Positions 16,627-26,244 of a stretch of DNA of 64,000 nt are shown here, piece after piece. The stretch lies in contig NZ_JACZZA010000015.1 in assembly GCF_014863405.1 (NCBI RefSeq), forward strand, positions 56,931 through 120,930, given 5' to 3'. A program made the translations under genes and the position numbers. The notes under the pieces were generated by a model. It made no database searches and was not told where the DNA came from. It saw only the letters and a program-made list of their open reading frames with translations. Every line of letters begins with the position of its first letter. The first letter of the stretch is position 1. This DNA comes from Dyella acidiphila (GTDB lineage: Bacteria > Pseudomonadota > Gammaproteobacteria > Xanthomonadales > Rhodanobacteraceae).

Positions 16627-17105
16627 TGCGCGCCTATGTCGCGCTGGGCAGCAACCTTGGCGATTCGCGGCAGCAACTGCTCCATGCCATCGAAGCACTG
16701 GCAGGGTTGCCGCATACGCGGGTGCTGGCGCGCTCGCGTTTCTATCGCACGCCGCCATGGGGCATCGTGGATCAACCCGATTTCCTCAACGCCGTGGTCG
16801 TGCTGGAAACGCCGCTGGCGCCGCATGCGCTGCTCGATGCATTGCTGGAGATCGAGCGGGCGGCCGGACGCGAACGCCATGGCGAACGCTGGGGGCCGCG
16901 CACCCTCGATCTGGACCTGCTGCACGTCGCTGGCACCACCGTGTGCGACGAGCGTTTGACCTTGCCGCACCCGCATATCGCCGAGCGTGCGTTCGTGTTG
17001 TTGCCGCTGAGCGAGCTGGCGCCTGAGCTGGAGATTCCCGGCCAGGGCCGGGTCTCCGATCTGCTGCGGGCCGTTGATACGCAAGGCTGTCAGGCCGTGG
17101 CTTGA
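16626..17105 (+). CDS. folK: HPPK: 6-hydroxymethyl-7,8-dihydropterin pyrophosphokinase
   Basis: The product has 159 residues: ALGSNLGDSR at the N-terminus, SRFYRTPPWG, QPDFLNAVV and the signature RERHGERWGPRTLDLDLL, with the metal-binding aspartates of HPPK. It transfers pyrophosphate from ATP to the pterin in folate synthesis. The ATG at 16626 overlaps the pcnB stop by one base, so the two are coupled, as in many gammaproteobacteria. Confidence 0.96.
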   Translation: MRAYVALGSNLGDSRQQLLHAIEALAGLPHTRVLARSRFYRTPPWGIVDQPDFLNAVVVLETPLAPHALLDALLEIERAAGRERHGERWGPRTLDLDLLHVAGTTVCDERLTLPHPHIAERAFVLLPLSELAPELEIPGQGRVSDLLRAVDTQGCQAVA

Positions 17106-17160
17106 GCGTTTGCCGCCTGGCGCCGGATAATTGTTCACCGCAGCATTGAAGGAAACCGCC

Positions 17161-17988
17161 GTGTACGTGGAAAACAGCAGCGCTCCCGCGCGCAAGCCGG
17201 TCACTGTGCCGGGCCTGCATGCGATGAAGGCGGAAGGGCGCAAGATCGTGATGCTTACTGCCTACGATGCGAGTTTTGCCGCGCAGGTCGAACATGCCGG
17301 CGTGGACATCGCGCTGGTCGGCGATTCACTGGGCATGGTGGTGCAGGGGCAGCGCAGCACCTTGCCGGTGACGCTGGAGCAGATGGTTTATCACACCACC
17401 ATGGTGGCGCGCGGCTTGTCGGCGACCTTGCTGGCTGCCGACATGCCCTTCATGGCCGACCGCGACGTGTCATATGCGCTCGAGGCAGGCGCACGGCTGG
17501 TGGGTGAGGCGGGCGCGGCGATGGTGAAGATCGAAGGTGCCGCACCGCACATTCTTGAATCGATCCATGCGTTGACCGAACGCGCGATTCCGGTCTGCGC
17601 GCATCTGGGCCTTACTCCGCAGTCGGTGCATAAATTCGGCGGCTACAAGGTGCAGGGCCGCGCGGATGCGGCCGAGCGCGTGCTGAGCGAGGCGCTCGCG
17701 GTGCAGCAGGCCGGCGCCAGCATCCTGGTGCTGGAAGGCGTGCCTTCGCCATTGGGCGAGCGCGTCACCCGGGCGCTGGATATTCCGGTGATCGGCATCG
17801 GCGCGGGCCCGCAGTGCGATGGCCAGGTGCTGGTGGTGTACGACATGCTGGGCATCACGCCCGGCAAGCGGCCCAAGTTCAGCAAGGATTTTCTGGCCGG
17901 CCGCGGTTCGGTGGGCGAGGCGATTGCCGCGTATGTCGCCGACGTGCGCAGCGGTGCCTTTCCTTCAGCGGAACACGGTTATAACTAG
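17161..17988 (+). CDS. panB: 3-methyl-2-oxobutanoate hydroxymethyltransferase
   Basis: This 275-residue TIM-barrel enzyme has MLTAYDASFA, VGDSLGMVVQG, ADMPFM and the catalytic Glu region VKIEGA. It makes ketopantoate in pantothenate synthesis using methylene-tetrahydrofolate. GTG at 17161 is preceded by AAGGA and chosen over the upstream open frame. A possible promoter (TTGAGC, 18 bases, GATAAT ending at 17131) lies just upstream. It is the first gene of panBCD. Confidence 0.95.
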   Translation: MYVENSSAPARKPVTVPGLHAMKAEGRKIVMLTAYDASFAAQVEHAGVDIALVGDSLGMVVQGQRSTLPVTLEQMVYHTTMVARGLSATLLAADMPFMADRDVSYALEAGARLVGEAGAAMVKIEGAAPHILESIHALTERAIPVCAHLGLTPQSVHKFGGYKVQGRADAAERVLSEALAVQQAGASILVLEGVPSPLGERVTRALDIPVIGIGAGPQCDGQVLVVYDMLGITPGKRPKFSKDFLAGRGSVGEAIAAYVADVRSGAFPSAEHGYN

Positions 17989-18018
17989 CGCGACTTAAGG
18001 CAAGGCAGAGCCAATCTC

Positions 18019-18864
18019 ATGCAAACGGTGCAAGACGCAGCAGGGCTGCGCGCCACGGTCCGTGGCTGGCGCTCGCAGGGGCAGACGGTCGGCTTCGTGC
18101 CGACCATGGGCAATCTGCACGCGGGCCATCATTCGCTGGTCAAGCTGGCGCGTGCGCGTACGGACCGCGTGGTGGCTAGCGTGTTCGTCAATCCCACCCA
18201 GTTCGGCCCGAGCGAAGATTTCGAGCGCTATCCGCGTACGCTGGCGCAGGACCAGGCCGGGCTGGCCGAGTCCGGTTGCGATCTGCTGTTCGCGCCGGAC
18301 GTGGCCACCATTTATCCGTTCGGCGCGGCCGGCAGCGTGAGCCTGCATGTGCCGGACATCACCGACACCCTGGAAGGCGCGCACCGGCCCGGCCATTTCG
18401 ACGGCGTGGCCACGGTGGTGTGCAAGCTGTTCAACCTGGTGCAGGCGGATATCGCGATCTTCGGCCAGAAGGATTTCCAGCAGCTCAAGGTGATCGAGCG
18501 CATGGTGCGCGACCTGGCCCTGCCGGTGAAGGTGATGGGGGCGCCCACCCAGCGCGCCGACGATGGCCTGGCGCTCAGTTCGCGCAACCAGTACCTGTCG
18601 CCGGAAGAACGGGCCGAGGCGGTGCAGATCTACCAGACCCTGCAGCAGATGCGCGAGCTGATCGCCAAGGGCCACGCCCGCAAAGTGGTCGAACAGGCTG
18701 CCGCATCCAAGCTGGAACGTGCCGGCTTCGCCCCCGATTACGCCGCCATCCGCCGGGCTGACGACCTGTCCGAGCCGGCTGACGGCGAGCAGGAGGGGCT
18801 GGTGGCCCTGATTGCCGCCCGGCTGGGCAGCACCCGCCTGATCGACAACCTGCTGTTTGAATAA
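18019..18864 (+). CDS. panC: Pantothenate synthetase (pantoate-beta-alanine ligase)
   Basis: This 281-residue nucleotidyltransferase has the HIGH-like [30 protein letters not shown], the FGQKDFQQL motif and the KMSK-like [10 protein letters not shown]. It joins pantoate and beta-alanine with ATP. It lies 30 bp after panB and is clearly in the same operon. A GC-rich hairpin region follows before panD. Confidence 0.96.
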   Translation: MQTVQDAAGLRATVRGWRSQGQTVGFVPTMGNLHAGHHSLVKLARARTDRVVASVFVNPTQFGPSEDFERYPRTLAQDQAGLAESGCDLLFAPDVATIYPFGAAGSVSLHVPDITDTLEGAHRPGHFDGVATVVCKLFNLVQADIAIFGQKDFQQLKVIERMVRDLALPVKVMGAPTQRADDGLALSSRNQYLSPEERAEAVQIYQTLQQMRELIAKGHARKVVEQAAASKLERAGFAPDYAAIRRADDLSEPADGEQEGLVALIAARLGSTRLIDNLLFE

Positions 18865-18931
18865 AAGGCCGCCCCGGGCCCGGGGATTGAACCGGTGCGG
18901 GGCACCCCCATGTAGCCGCCGGGTGCCGATG

Positions 18932-18960
18932 TTGCGACGCAGCGTCGGCAGTTCGATAAT
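18932..18960 (+). promoter_or_regulatory. Candidate promoter of panD
   Basis: TTGCGA, 17 bases, GATAAT, placing the transcript start about 30 bp before the panD ATG. This allows panD to be made independently of panBC. Confidence 0.55.
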
Positions 18961-18997
18961 AACGGGCTACGCAGGCAGTTCCTGCTGGAATGAAGTC

Positions 18998-19384
18998 ATG
19001 CAACTGAACATGCTGAAGGCGAAGATCCACCGTGCCACCGTGACCCACGCGGAGCTGCACTATGAGGGCTCGATCGCCATCGACGGCCTGCTGCTCGATG
19101 CGTCGGGCATCCGCGAGTACGAACAGATCCACGCGTGGAACATCAACAACGGCAAGCGCTTCGTCACTTATGCGCTGCGTGCCGAAGAAGGCTCGGGCAT
19201 CATTTCGGTGAACGGCAGCGCCGCCCATCGCGCACAGCCGGGCGACCTGATCATCATTGCCGCCTTCGTGCATCTGAACGAAGCGGAGCTGGAGAAATTC
19301 CAGCCCACGCTGGTGTATGTCGACAAGGACAACCGCATCAGCCACACCAATCGCTCGATTCCGAAGCAGATGGCGGCGGCGTAA
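18998..19384 (+). CDS. panD: Aspartate 1-decarboxylase proenzyme
   Basis: The 128-residue pyruvoyl enzyme precursor has the self-cleavage site Gly24-Ser25 in HYEGSIAID. The residue numbering is identical to E. coli PanD when ATG 18998 is used, which decides the start over the ATG at 19010. It makes beta-alanine for PanC. Tyr58-type region residues (VTYAL) and GSAAHRA follow the family. It is followed by the third family A repeat. Confidence 0.96.
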   Translation: MQLNMLKAKIHRATVTHAELHYEGSIAIDGLLLDASGIREYEQIHAWNINNGKRFVTYALRAEEGSGIISVNGSAAHRAQPGDLIIIAAFVHLNEAELEKFQPTLVYVDKDNRISHTNRSIPKQMAAA

Positions 19385-19410
19385 TTCCCGGCGGGATATT
19401 CGCCGGCTAC

Positions 19411-19492
19411 GTAGGTTGGGTTGGCGCAGCGTAACCCAACGATATCGCTACGAAGATAGATCGTTGGGTTACGCTGCGCTAACCCAACCTAC
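19411..19492. repeat. Long palindromic repeat, family A, copy 3
   Basis: Near-perfect inverted repeat of the same type as 662-745, sitting between the convergent stops of panD and queG. A T-run follows on the plus strand (19498-19505), so here it could act as an intrinsic terminator for panD. Confidence 0.9.
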
Positions 19493-19503
19493 AGCTGTTT
19501 TTT

Positions 19504-20583
19504 TTAGGCGTGTGATGGCGGCAAGAGTTCATGTCGCGCCAGCGCCCACGCCACATGTTCGCGCACCATTGCCGATGGATGCTCCGCTCGCGCCAGCAGA
19601 GCGGTCTGCACTATTGCTGATGAAGGCGCATTGCCCAGCGCCACCGCAATATTGCGCAACCAGCCCTCATAACCGGTACGGCGGATCGCCATGCCTTCCG
19701 TGCGCTTGAGGAATTCCTCTTCGCTCCAGCCGAACAGTTCCACCAGCTTGGCGCCATCCAGGCTGTGCCTCGGCGCGAAGTCCGGCTCGGTAGCGTCCTG
19801 CGCAAACTTGTTCCAGGGACAGATCAGCTGACAGTCGTCGCAACCGAAGATGCGGTTGCCCATCGGTGCGCGCAGTTCTTCCGGAATCGAGCCTTTCAGT
19901 TCGATGGTGAGATAGGAAATGCAGCGCCGTGCATCCAGGCGGTAAGGCGCGACGATCGCCTGGGTGGGGCAGATGTCGATGCATTTGCGGCAGCTGCCGC
20001 AGTGCGCGCTGGCAGGTGCATCGATCGGTAGCGGCAGATTGGTATAGAGCTCGCCGAGGAAGAAATACGAACCGGCCTGGCGATTGATCAGTACGGTGTG
20101 CTTGCCGATCCAGCCCAGGCCGGCATTGCGTGCCAGGGCTTTTTCCAGCACCGGCGCGGAATCGACGTAGGCGCGGTAGCCGAACTCGCCGATGGCGCCG
20201 CGGATGCGCTCGGCCAGCTTCTGCAGGCGGTTGCGCATCAGCTTGTGGTAGTCGCGCCCCAATGCGTAGCGGGCCACGTAGCCGGCTTCGGCGTCGTTGA
20301 TTACATCCCAGGCGTGCTGGGTGCCGGGAGGCAGGTAATCCATGCGCACCGAAATCACCCGCAACGTGCCGGGCTCGAGCTCGTCGGGGCGGCTGCGGCG
20401 GGTGCCGTGGCGTTGCATGTATTCCATGTCGCCGTGATAGCCGTCCTCCAGCCAGCTCAGCAGATGCTGTTCATCCTGCCCCAGCGCAACGCCGCTGATA
20501 CCGGCCTCGGCAAAGCCCAGTTCTTGCGCCCAGCGCTTGATCTCGCTGGCCAGTGCGGCGTAGTCGGGCGTAACAGTAGGCAT
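19504..20583 (-). CDS. queG: Epoxyqueuosine reductase QueG
   Basis: This 359-residue protein has the cobalamin-binding N-terminal domain and two [4Fe-4S] cluster motifs, CGSCRKCIDICP and CDDCQLICPWNK. A HEAT-like C-terminus follows. It reduces epoxyqueuosine to queuosine in the tRNA wobble position. The open frame continues far upstream across nnr, but the family start MPTVTPDYAAL at 20583 is clear. It is divergent from nnr with only 33 bp between the start codons. Confidence 0.95.
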   Translation of the reverse strand: MPTVTPDYAALASEIKRWAQELGFAEAGISGVALGQDEQHLLSWLEDGYHGDMEYMQRHGTRRSRPDELEPGTLRVISVRMDYLPPGTQHAWDVINDAEAGYVARYALGRDYHKLMRNRLQKLAERIRGAIGEFGYRAYVDSAPVLEKALARNAGLGWIGKHTVLINRQAGSYFFLGELYTNLPLPIDAPASAHCGSCRKCIDICPTQAIVAPYRLDARRCISYLTIELKGSIPEELRAPMGNRIFGCDDCQLICPWNKFAQDATEPDFAPRHSLDGAKLVELFGWSEEEFLKRTEGMAIRRTGYEGWLRNIAVALGNAPSSAIVQTALLARAEHPSAMVREHVAWALARHELLPPSHA

Positions 20584-20604
20584 GCGCCTAGTGTAATGGC
20601 TGCC

Positions 20605-20610
20605 TATAAT
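20605..20610 (+). promoter_or_regulatory. Perfect -10 hexamer placed for a leaderless nnr transcript
   Basis: TATAAT ends 6 bases before the nnr ATG, so transcription should begin at or within a base of the start codon. There is no ribosome binding site and no clear -35. The same layout occurs at ribF (49238-49243). Confidence 0.55.
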
Positions 20611-20616
20611 CGGCCG

Positions 20617-22101
20617 ATGCACGCAGCCACGCATCATCGCGATCTCTACACCGTGGAACAGGTGCGCGCCCTCGACCGGCGCGCCATCGACGACCTCGGC
20701 ATCACCGGTTTTGAACTGATGAGCCGGGCGGCCACCGCTGCGTTCGTGCAGCTGTGCCGGCATTGGCCGGAGGCGCGGCGCATTGTGGTGTTCTGTGGCC
20801 CTGGCAACAACGGCGGCGACGGTTATCTGCTGGCGGCGCTTGCCCATGGCGCCGGCATGGCGGTGGAAGTGATCGAGCTTGGCGATGCGCCGCGCGGCGA
20901 TGCTGCCGGCGCCCGCGATAGCTGGCAGCGCAGCGCCGGCATCCCGCGCCGCTGGCAACAAGAGGCGCTGTTGCCGCTCGCCGATGTCTATGTGGATGCG
21001 CTGTACGGCACCGGTTTGAATCGCGCGCCCGAAGCGCTGGCGTCCAGCCTGATCGAGCGCATCAATGCCGCGGCGGTGCCGGTGCTGGCGCTGGATGTAC
21101 CGTCGGGACTGAATGCGGATACCGGCGAATGTCCCGGTGTGGCGATTGAAGCTGAGCTCACCGTGAGTTTCATTGCCGCCAAGCGCGGCCTGTATACCGG
21201 TCAGGCGGCGACCAAGGTGGGCGCCTTGCAGCTCGATACGCTCGGCCTGCCGGATATTTTGTGGCAGGGCATGCCGTCGGATGCCGGCTTGTTGCCCGTC
21301 ATGCAGCTTCCGCCGCGTGCACGCGATGCGCACAAGGGCGATTGCGGGCATGTGCTGGCGATCGGCGGCGAACACGGCACGGCCGGCGCCATCCGCCTAT
21401 GCGGTGAAGCGGCGCTGCGCAGCGGTGCCGGCCTGGTCAGCATCGCCACGCGCGCCGAAAACATCTTCGCCTTGAACAGCGCGCGCCCGGAGCTGATGTC
21501 GCACGGTGTGCACGGGCCGCAGGAATTGCAGCCGCTGCTGGATCGCGCTGATGTGCTGGCGGTCGGTCCAGGCCTGGGCCAGGGGGCGTGGGGACATGCC
21601 TTGTGGCTGACGGCGCTCGACAGCGGCAAACCGCTGGTGGTGGACGCGGATGGCCTCAATTTGCTGGCGCGCGAGCCGCAACGCTTCAGCGTGCCCGCGG
21701 TGTTGACGCCGCATCCCGGCGAAGCCGCGCGTTTGCTCGGCCGCACCACTGCCGAAGTGCAGCGCGACCGCTTCGCGTCGGCGCGCGAGCTGGCGCAGCG
21801 CTACGGCGCGGTCATCGTGCTGAAGGGGGCGGGCAGCCTGATCGCGAATCCGGATGGACGTCTAGACGTCTGTACCTGGGGTAATCCCGGCATGGCCAGC
21901 GGCGGCATGGGCGATTTGCTGACTGGCGTGATTGCCGCCTTGCTGGGGCAGGGCTGTTCGGCCTGGGATGCGGCGCGCATCGGCGTCGGCCTGCATGCGC
22001 GTGCCGGTGACCTGGCGGCACGGCACGGCGAGCGCGGCCTGCTGGCCAGCGACTTGCTGGAGCCGTTGCGCGCCCTTGGCAACGGACTTGCGCATGACTG
22101 A
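20617..22101 (+). CDS. nnr: Bifunctional NAD(P)H-hydrate epimerase/dehydratase
   Basis: This 494-residue fusion has an N-terminal YjeF_N epimerase (about 1-215, GPGNNGGDG, DALYGTGL) and a C-terminal ADP-dependent dehydratase (about 225-490, LTPHPGEAARLLG, KGAG, NPGMASGGMGDLLTG). It repairs hydrated NADH and NADPH. ATG at 20617 sits 6 bases after a TATAAT. A longer start at 20596 would overlap that promoter. The gene overlaps tsaE by 8 bases, as in the conserved nnr-tsaE-ami-mutL cluster. Confidence 0.95.
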   Translation: MHAATHHRDLYTVEQVRALDRRAIDDLGITGFELMSRAATAAFVQLCRHWPEARRIVVFCGPGNNGGDGYLLAALAHGAGMAVEVIELGDAPRGDAAGARDSWQRSAGIPRRWQQEALLPLADVYVDALYGTGLNRAPEALASSLIERINAAAVPVLALDVPSGLNADTGECPGVAIEAELTVSFIAAKRGLYTGQAATKVGALQLDTLGLPDILWQGMPSDAGLLPVMQLPPRARDAHKGDCGHVLAIGGEHGTAGAIRLCGEAALRSGAGLVSIATRAENIFALNSARPELMSHGVHGPQELQPLLDRADVLAVGPGLGQGAWGHALWLTALDSGKPLVVDADGLNLLAREPQRFSVPAVLTPHPGEAARLLGRTTAEVQRDRFASARELAQRYGAVIVLKGAGSLIANPDGRLDVCTWGNPGMASGGMGDLLTGVIAALLGQGCSAWDAARIGVGLHARAGDLAARHGERGLLASDLLEPLRALGNGLAHD

Positions 22102-22552
22102 GCTGCAATGGGAACTCGCTGACGAAGACGCCACCCGCGCGCTGGGCCAGCACGTTGCCGCTGCGCTGGATGGCGGCCTGGTGGTGTATTTGCGCGGCGA
22201 GCTGGGCGCCGGCAAGACCAGTTTCGCCCGCGCCCTGCTGACTGCGCTGGGCGTCGGCGAGCGCATCAAAAGCCCTACCTACAGCCTGGTCGAGGGCTAT
22301 CAGGCGGCAGGGCGTGCGGCCTGGCACTTGGATCTTTACCGCATTGCCGACCCTGGCGAGCTGGAATGGCTGGGCCTGGATGCGCTGGCCGATCCGGCGG
22401 CGGTGGTGCTGGTGGAATGGCCGGAGCGCGGGCAGGGTGCGTTGCCTGCGCCCGACGTGGAACTGGGCCTCGGTTACAGCGGCCTGGGCCGGCACGCTCA
22501 GCTGCAAGCGCGCTCGAGCCGCGGCCTGCGCCTGCTCGATCGCCTGCGCTAA
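22094..22552 (+). CDS. tsaE: tRNA threonylcarbamoyladenosine biosynthesis ATPase TsaE
   Basis: This 152-residue P-loop protein has Walker A GELGAGKTS, SPTYSLV, HLDLYR and VEWPERG, all TsaE signatures. With TsaB and TsaD it supports t6A synthesis at position 37 of ANN-decoding tRNAs. It starts inside the last codons of nnr and is translationally coupled. Confidence 0.96.
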   Translation: MTELQWELADEDATRALGQHVAAALDGGLVVYLRGELGAGKTSFARALLTALGVGERIKSPTYSLVEGYQAAGRAAWHLDLYRIADPGELEWLGLDALADPAAVVLVEWPERGQGALPAPDVELGLGYSGLGRHAQLQARSSRGLRLLDRLR

Positions 22553-22723
22553 GTGGCCGTCGCATAACAGAAAAGCTGACGCGGCAGGCACGTCTGGCTT
22601 GCCTGTGAAATGCGTCGTTTAGATCCAATACCTTGAGCTGGTCTGACAAACAGGCTGCAGGTTATGGATATTTAAAGGAAAACCTCTTGCATTCAGCAAA
22701 GCGCTGCGCTTCAATGCCGCGCT

Positions 22724-24292
22724 ATGAGGGGACTACTCGCTCGCGCCATCTGCATCGCCGCCACCGCGCTACTGACCGCGGCGTCGGCGGCTGCCGCGTA
22801 CGCATCCGACGTGAACAACGCCCGTGTCTGGGCCGGCCCGGATTACACCCGCGTGGTGTTCGATCTGTCCGGCCCGGCCAAATACAAACTCAGCCAGCAG
22901 GGCGACCAGGTGCTGCTGGAGCTCAGCGACAGCCGCGTCGTCGGCCATCTGGCACCGTCTGCGCAGGGTCTGTTCAAGGGCCTGCAGAGCAGCGGTCAGG
23001 GCGATTCCCTGCGCCTTACGGCGGCGGTGGCCCCGAACAGCCAACCCAAGACCTTCGTGCTGGGTCCTTCGGGCCAGGCTGGTTATCGCCTGGTGCTGGA
23101 TCTCTATCCGGGTACGGCCGGCGCGGCTGCGTCGCCGGTGACGGAACCGCCACCCGTCAAGGCGGTGGCGATCAGCCAGCCGGCACCGGCTGCGCCGATG
23201 GCCGAGGCCGACAGCGACACCGATGCCACCACCGCGGCGCCTGCGCCGGTGGTGATCAATGCCAGCAGCAAGCTGACCAGCCACAAGGGCGTCACCACCC
23301 GCCAGGCCGCGGTGCTGTTGAACAGCCAGCGCCAGGTGATCGTGGCGGTGGATGCCGGCCACGGCGGCAAGGACCAGGGCGCGCATGGCCCGGACGGTAC
23401 GCTGGAAAAAGACGTCACCCTGGCGGTGGCACGCGACCTGGCTGCGCAGATCAACCGTCAGCCCGGCATGAAGGCGATCCTCACCCGCGACGGCGACTAC
23501 TTCATTCCGCTGCAGCGGCGCTACGAGATCGCCCGCCAGAATCAGGCCGATCTGTTCGTGGCGATCCACGCCGATTCCTTCAGCAGCAGCGACGCTCGCG
23601 GTTCCTCCGTGTGGGTGCTGTCGCCGCGCGGCAAGAGCTCGGTGGCGGCGCAGATGCTGGCCGACCGTGAAAACAGTTCCGATCTGATCGGCGGCGTATC
23701 GCTGGCGGCCGAGAACGACAGCCTGGCCTCCGTGCTGCTGGATATGCAGCAGGGCTGGGCCGTGCAGGCCAGCGAAACGGTGGCGCAGAACGTGCTGAGC
23801 GCGCTGGGCGCGCTGGGTCCGACCCACCGCGGCTACGTCGAGCACGCGAACTTCGTGGTGCTGCGCTCGCCGGACGTGCCCTCGATCCTGGTCGAAACCG
23901 CCTTCATCAGCAATCCGCTGGAAGAGCGCAAATTGCGCGATCCCGGCCACCAGCAGCAGCTCGCCGACGCGATCATGGGCGGCGTGAAAAGCTATTTCAC
24001 CAGCAATCCGCCGCCCGGCACCTGGTTTGCCGTGGACGCGGCGCGTCGCAAGGGCATCGCCGTCGGCGGCGATACCGAAGTGGCCAGCGTGAGCAAGGCG
24101 GACGACAAGGTGGCCGATGTCCCCGCCGCGGCCGATAGCGACGTGCGCGACATGCACCGGGTCGCCAATGGCGAAACCTTGCGCAGCATCGCCAAGCAGT
24201 ACGGCGTAAGCGTGAGCGCGCTCAAGAACGTCAACGGCATCAACAGCAATAGCGTGCGTGTCGGCACCATGCTGGAGATCCCGGAAAGCTGA
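22724..24292 (+). CDS. amiC: N-acetylmuramoyl-L-alanine amidase with AMIN and LysM domains
   Basis: The 522-residue exported protein has a signal peptide (cleavage near AYA-S, residue 27) and an AMIN domain (about 30-130). A low-complexity Ala/Pro linker follows (about 130-200). The Amidase_3 domain (about 205-430) carries the zinc motifs [11 protein letters not shown] and VETAFISNP, and a C-terminal LysM ends in LEIPES. It cleaves cell-wall peptides during daughter-cell separation, placed at the septum by AMIN. The LysM and the location before mutL resemble E. coli AmiB, so the paralogue name is approximate. The 170-bp leader before it contains nothing recognised. Confidence 0.9.
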   Translation: MRGLLARAICIAATALLTAASAAAAYASDVNNARVWAGPDYTRVVFDLSGPAKYKLSQQGDQVLLELSDSRVVGHLAPSAQGLFKGLQSSGQGDSLRLTAAVAPNSQPKTFVLGPSGQAGYRLVLDLYPGTAGAAASPVTEPPPVKAVAISQPAPAAPMAEADSDTDATTAAPAPVVINASSKLTSHKGVTTRQAAVLLNSQRQVIVAVDAGHGGKDQGAHGPDGTLEKDVTLAVARDLAAQINRQPGMKAILTRDGDYFIPLQRRYEIARQNQADLFVAIHADSFSSSDARGSSVWVLSPRGKSSVAAQMLADRENSSDLIGGVSLAAENDSLASVLLDMQQGWAVQASETVAQNVLSALGALGPTHRGYVEHANFVVLRSPDVPSILVETAFISNPLEERKLRDPGHQQQLADAIMGGVKSYFTSNPPPGTWFAVDAARRKGIAVGGDTEVASVSKADDKVADVPAAADSDVRDMHRVANGETLRSIAKQYGVSVSALKNVNGINSNSVRVGTMLEIPES

Positions 24293-24336
24293 TTGCGGAT
24301 AGTTGGGCGGCGGGGGACGCGCTAAGCTTGCGTCCT

Positions 24337-26160
24337 ATGTCCCGCATCAAACCGCTGCCCCCCGACCTTATCAACCAGATCGCCGCCGGCGAGGTGATCG
24401 AGCGGCCGTCCTCGGTCGTGAAGGAACTGGTTGAAAACAGCCTCGACGCAGGCGCTACCCGGATCGAAGTGGATATCGAGCTCGGCGGCGCGCGCCTGAT
24501 TCGCGTGCGCGACGATGGCGACGGCATTGCGCCCGACGATCTGTCGTTGGCGGTGGCCTCGCATGCCACCAGCAAGATCGGCAGCTTCGACGATCTGGAA
24601 CACGTAGCCAGCATGGGCTTCCGTGGCGAGGCGCTGGCTTCGATGTCGTCGGTAGCGCGTTTCGCCATCACGTCGCGCCTGCGCGGTGACGAGCAGGCGT
24701 TTCGCATCGAAGTGGACAGCGGCCGCATGCAGGCGGCGCGCCCGGCGCAGCATCCGCAGGGCACCAGCGTGGAAGTGCGCGACCTGTTCTACAACGTGCC
24801 GGCGCGACGCAAGTTTCTCCGCGCCGAGCGTACCGAATTCGCGCATATCGACGATCTGCTCAAGTCGCTGGCGCTGGCTCGTCGCGGCGTTGAATTCCGG
24901 CTCAGCCACAACGGCAAATCGGTACGCGTGTGGAAGGCTGCGCGCGATGACCAGGCCATGCTGATGCGGGTCGCCGAAGTGCTGGGCGACACGTTTCCGC
25001 AGCAAAGCCTGCGCATCGATCACGCTGCAGCCGGCATGCGCCTGTCCGGCTGGGTAGGCTTGCCGACCGCATCGCGTTCGCAGGCCGATTCCCAGTATTT
25101 CTACGTGAACGGGCGGCTGGTGCGCGACCGCGTGGTGGCGCATGCGGTGCGCCAGGCCTATGCGGATGTGCTGTTCCACGGGCGTCATCCGGCATTCGTG
25201 CTGTATCTGGAGCTGGATCCGGTCGGCGTCGACGTGAACGTGCATCCCGCCAAGAGCGAAGTGCGTTTCCGCGAGCAACGGCTGGTGCACGATTTTCTAT
25301 TTCGCACGCTGCACGAAGCTTTGGCCGAAACACGTGCGGGCCAGCACTTGCCGGCCGAAAGCGAAGCCTGGGAGTCGGCGCCGACCGTGGCCGCACCCGC
25401 GCTGCAGCTTTCCGGTCGTTCGAACGGGAACTGGCAAGGCAGTTCGTTCAGTCAAAGCCGTCTGCAATTGGGTGTACGCGAAGAGCCGCTGGCGGACTAC
25501 GCCAACTTGCTTGGCGAAGTCGCGCCGGCACCAATGCAGGCTGCCCAGTCGCTGCCGCCGGCCAATGATGGCGAAGTGCCGCCGCTGGGCTTTGCCATCG
25601 CGCAACTCAAGACCATTTACATCCTGGCCGAGAATGCGCACGGCCTGATATTGGTCGACATGCATGCTGCGCACGAGCGCATCACCTACGAAAAACTGAA
25701 ATCCGGACGTGCCTGCAGCAATCTGCGTTCGCAGATCTTGCTGGTGCCTTTGTCGGTGGCAGTAAGCGCGAAAGAAGCTGCCGCTGCCGAAGAGCACGGC
25801 GATGCACTGGCCGCGTGGGGACTGGAGCTGTCGCGCAGCGGTCCGTCGGCGGTGGTGGTGCGCCGGATTCCCGCGCTGCTGGAAGGCGCCGACGTGGGCG
25901 AGCTCACGCGCAGCGTGCTGGGCGAATTGGCCCAGCACGGCAGCTCGCGCCAGCTGCAGGAACTGGAAAACGAATTGCTCTCCACCATGGCCTGTCACGG
26001 CTCGGTGCGGGCCGGACGCCGGCTCACCACGCCGGAAATGAATGCCTTGCTGCGCGAGATGGAAGCCACCGAGCGGTCCGGCCAGTGCAATCACGGCCGT
26101 CCTACCTGGGTGCAGCTGGGCATGACGGAATTGGATAAGCTTTTTCTGCGTGGTCGTTAA
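24337..26160 (+). CDS. mutL: DNA mismatch repair protein MutL, endonuclease type
   Basis: This 607-residue GHKL ATPase has ENSLDAG, DDGDGI and GFRGEAL in the N-domain, then a linker (about 340-400) and a C-terminal dimerisation domain. The C-domain holds DMHA..E....E at 441-452, corresponding to the DQHA(X)2E(X)4E nuclease motif with Gln replaced by Met, plus [10 protein letters not shown] and CNHGRP (584-589). These metal-site motifs are absent from E. coli MutL and mark a MutL that nicks DNA itself, so mismatch repair here probably does not use MutH. The start ATG follows a TAAGCT -10-like element by only 8 bases and has no ribosome site. Confidence 0.94.
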   Translation: MSRIKPLPPDLINQIAAGEVIERPSSVVKELVENSLDAGATRIEVDIELGGARLIRVRDDGDGIAPDDLSLAVASHATSKIGSFDDLEHVASMGFRGEALASMSSVARFAITSRLRGDEQAFRIEVDSGRMQAARPAQHPQGTSVEVRDLFYNVPARRKFLRAERTEFAHIDDLLKSLALARRGVEFRLSHNGKSVRVWKAARDDQAMLMRVAEVLGDTFPQQSLRIDHAAAGMRLSGWVGLPTASRSQADSQYFYVNGRLVRDRVVAHAVRQAYADVLFHGRHPAFVLYLELDPVGVDVNVHPAKSEVRFREQRLVHDFLFRTLHEALAETRAGQHLPAESEAWESAPTVAAPALQLSGRSNGNWQGSSFSQSRLQLGVREEPLADYANLLGEVAPAPMQAAQSLPPANDGEVPPLGFAIAQLKTIYILAENAHGLILVDMHAAHERITYEKLKSGRACSNLRSQILLVPLSVAVSAKEAAAAEEHGDALAAWGLELSRSGPSAVVVRRIPALLEGADVGELTRSVLGELAQHGSSRQLQELENELLSTMACHGSVRAGRRLTTPEMNALLREMEATERSGQCNHGRPTWVQLGMTELDKLFLRGR

Positions 26161-26244
26161 CCGCGTACCCGCGCAGCCTTGTGCCTTCGGCAAATGGACG
26201 TCCATACTGCCTGCTTCAGTCTTGTCCCGAGCGGAGCAAACCCG

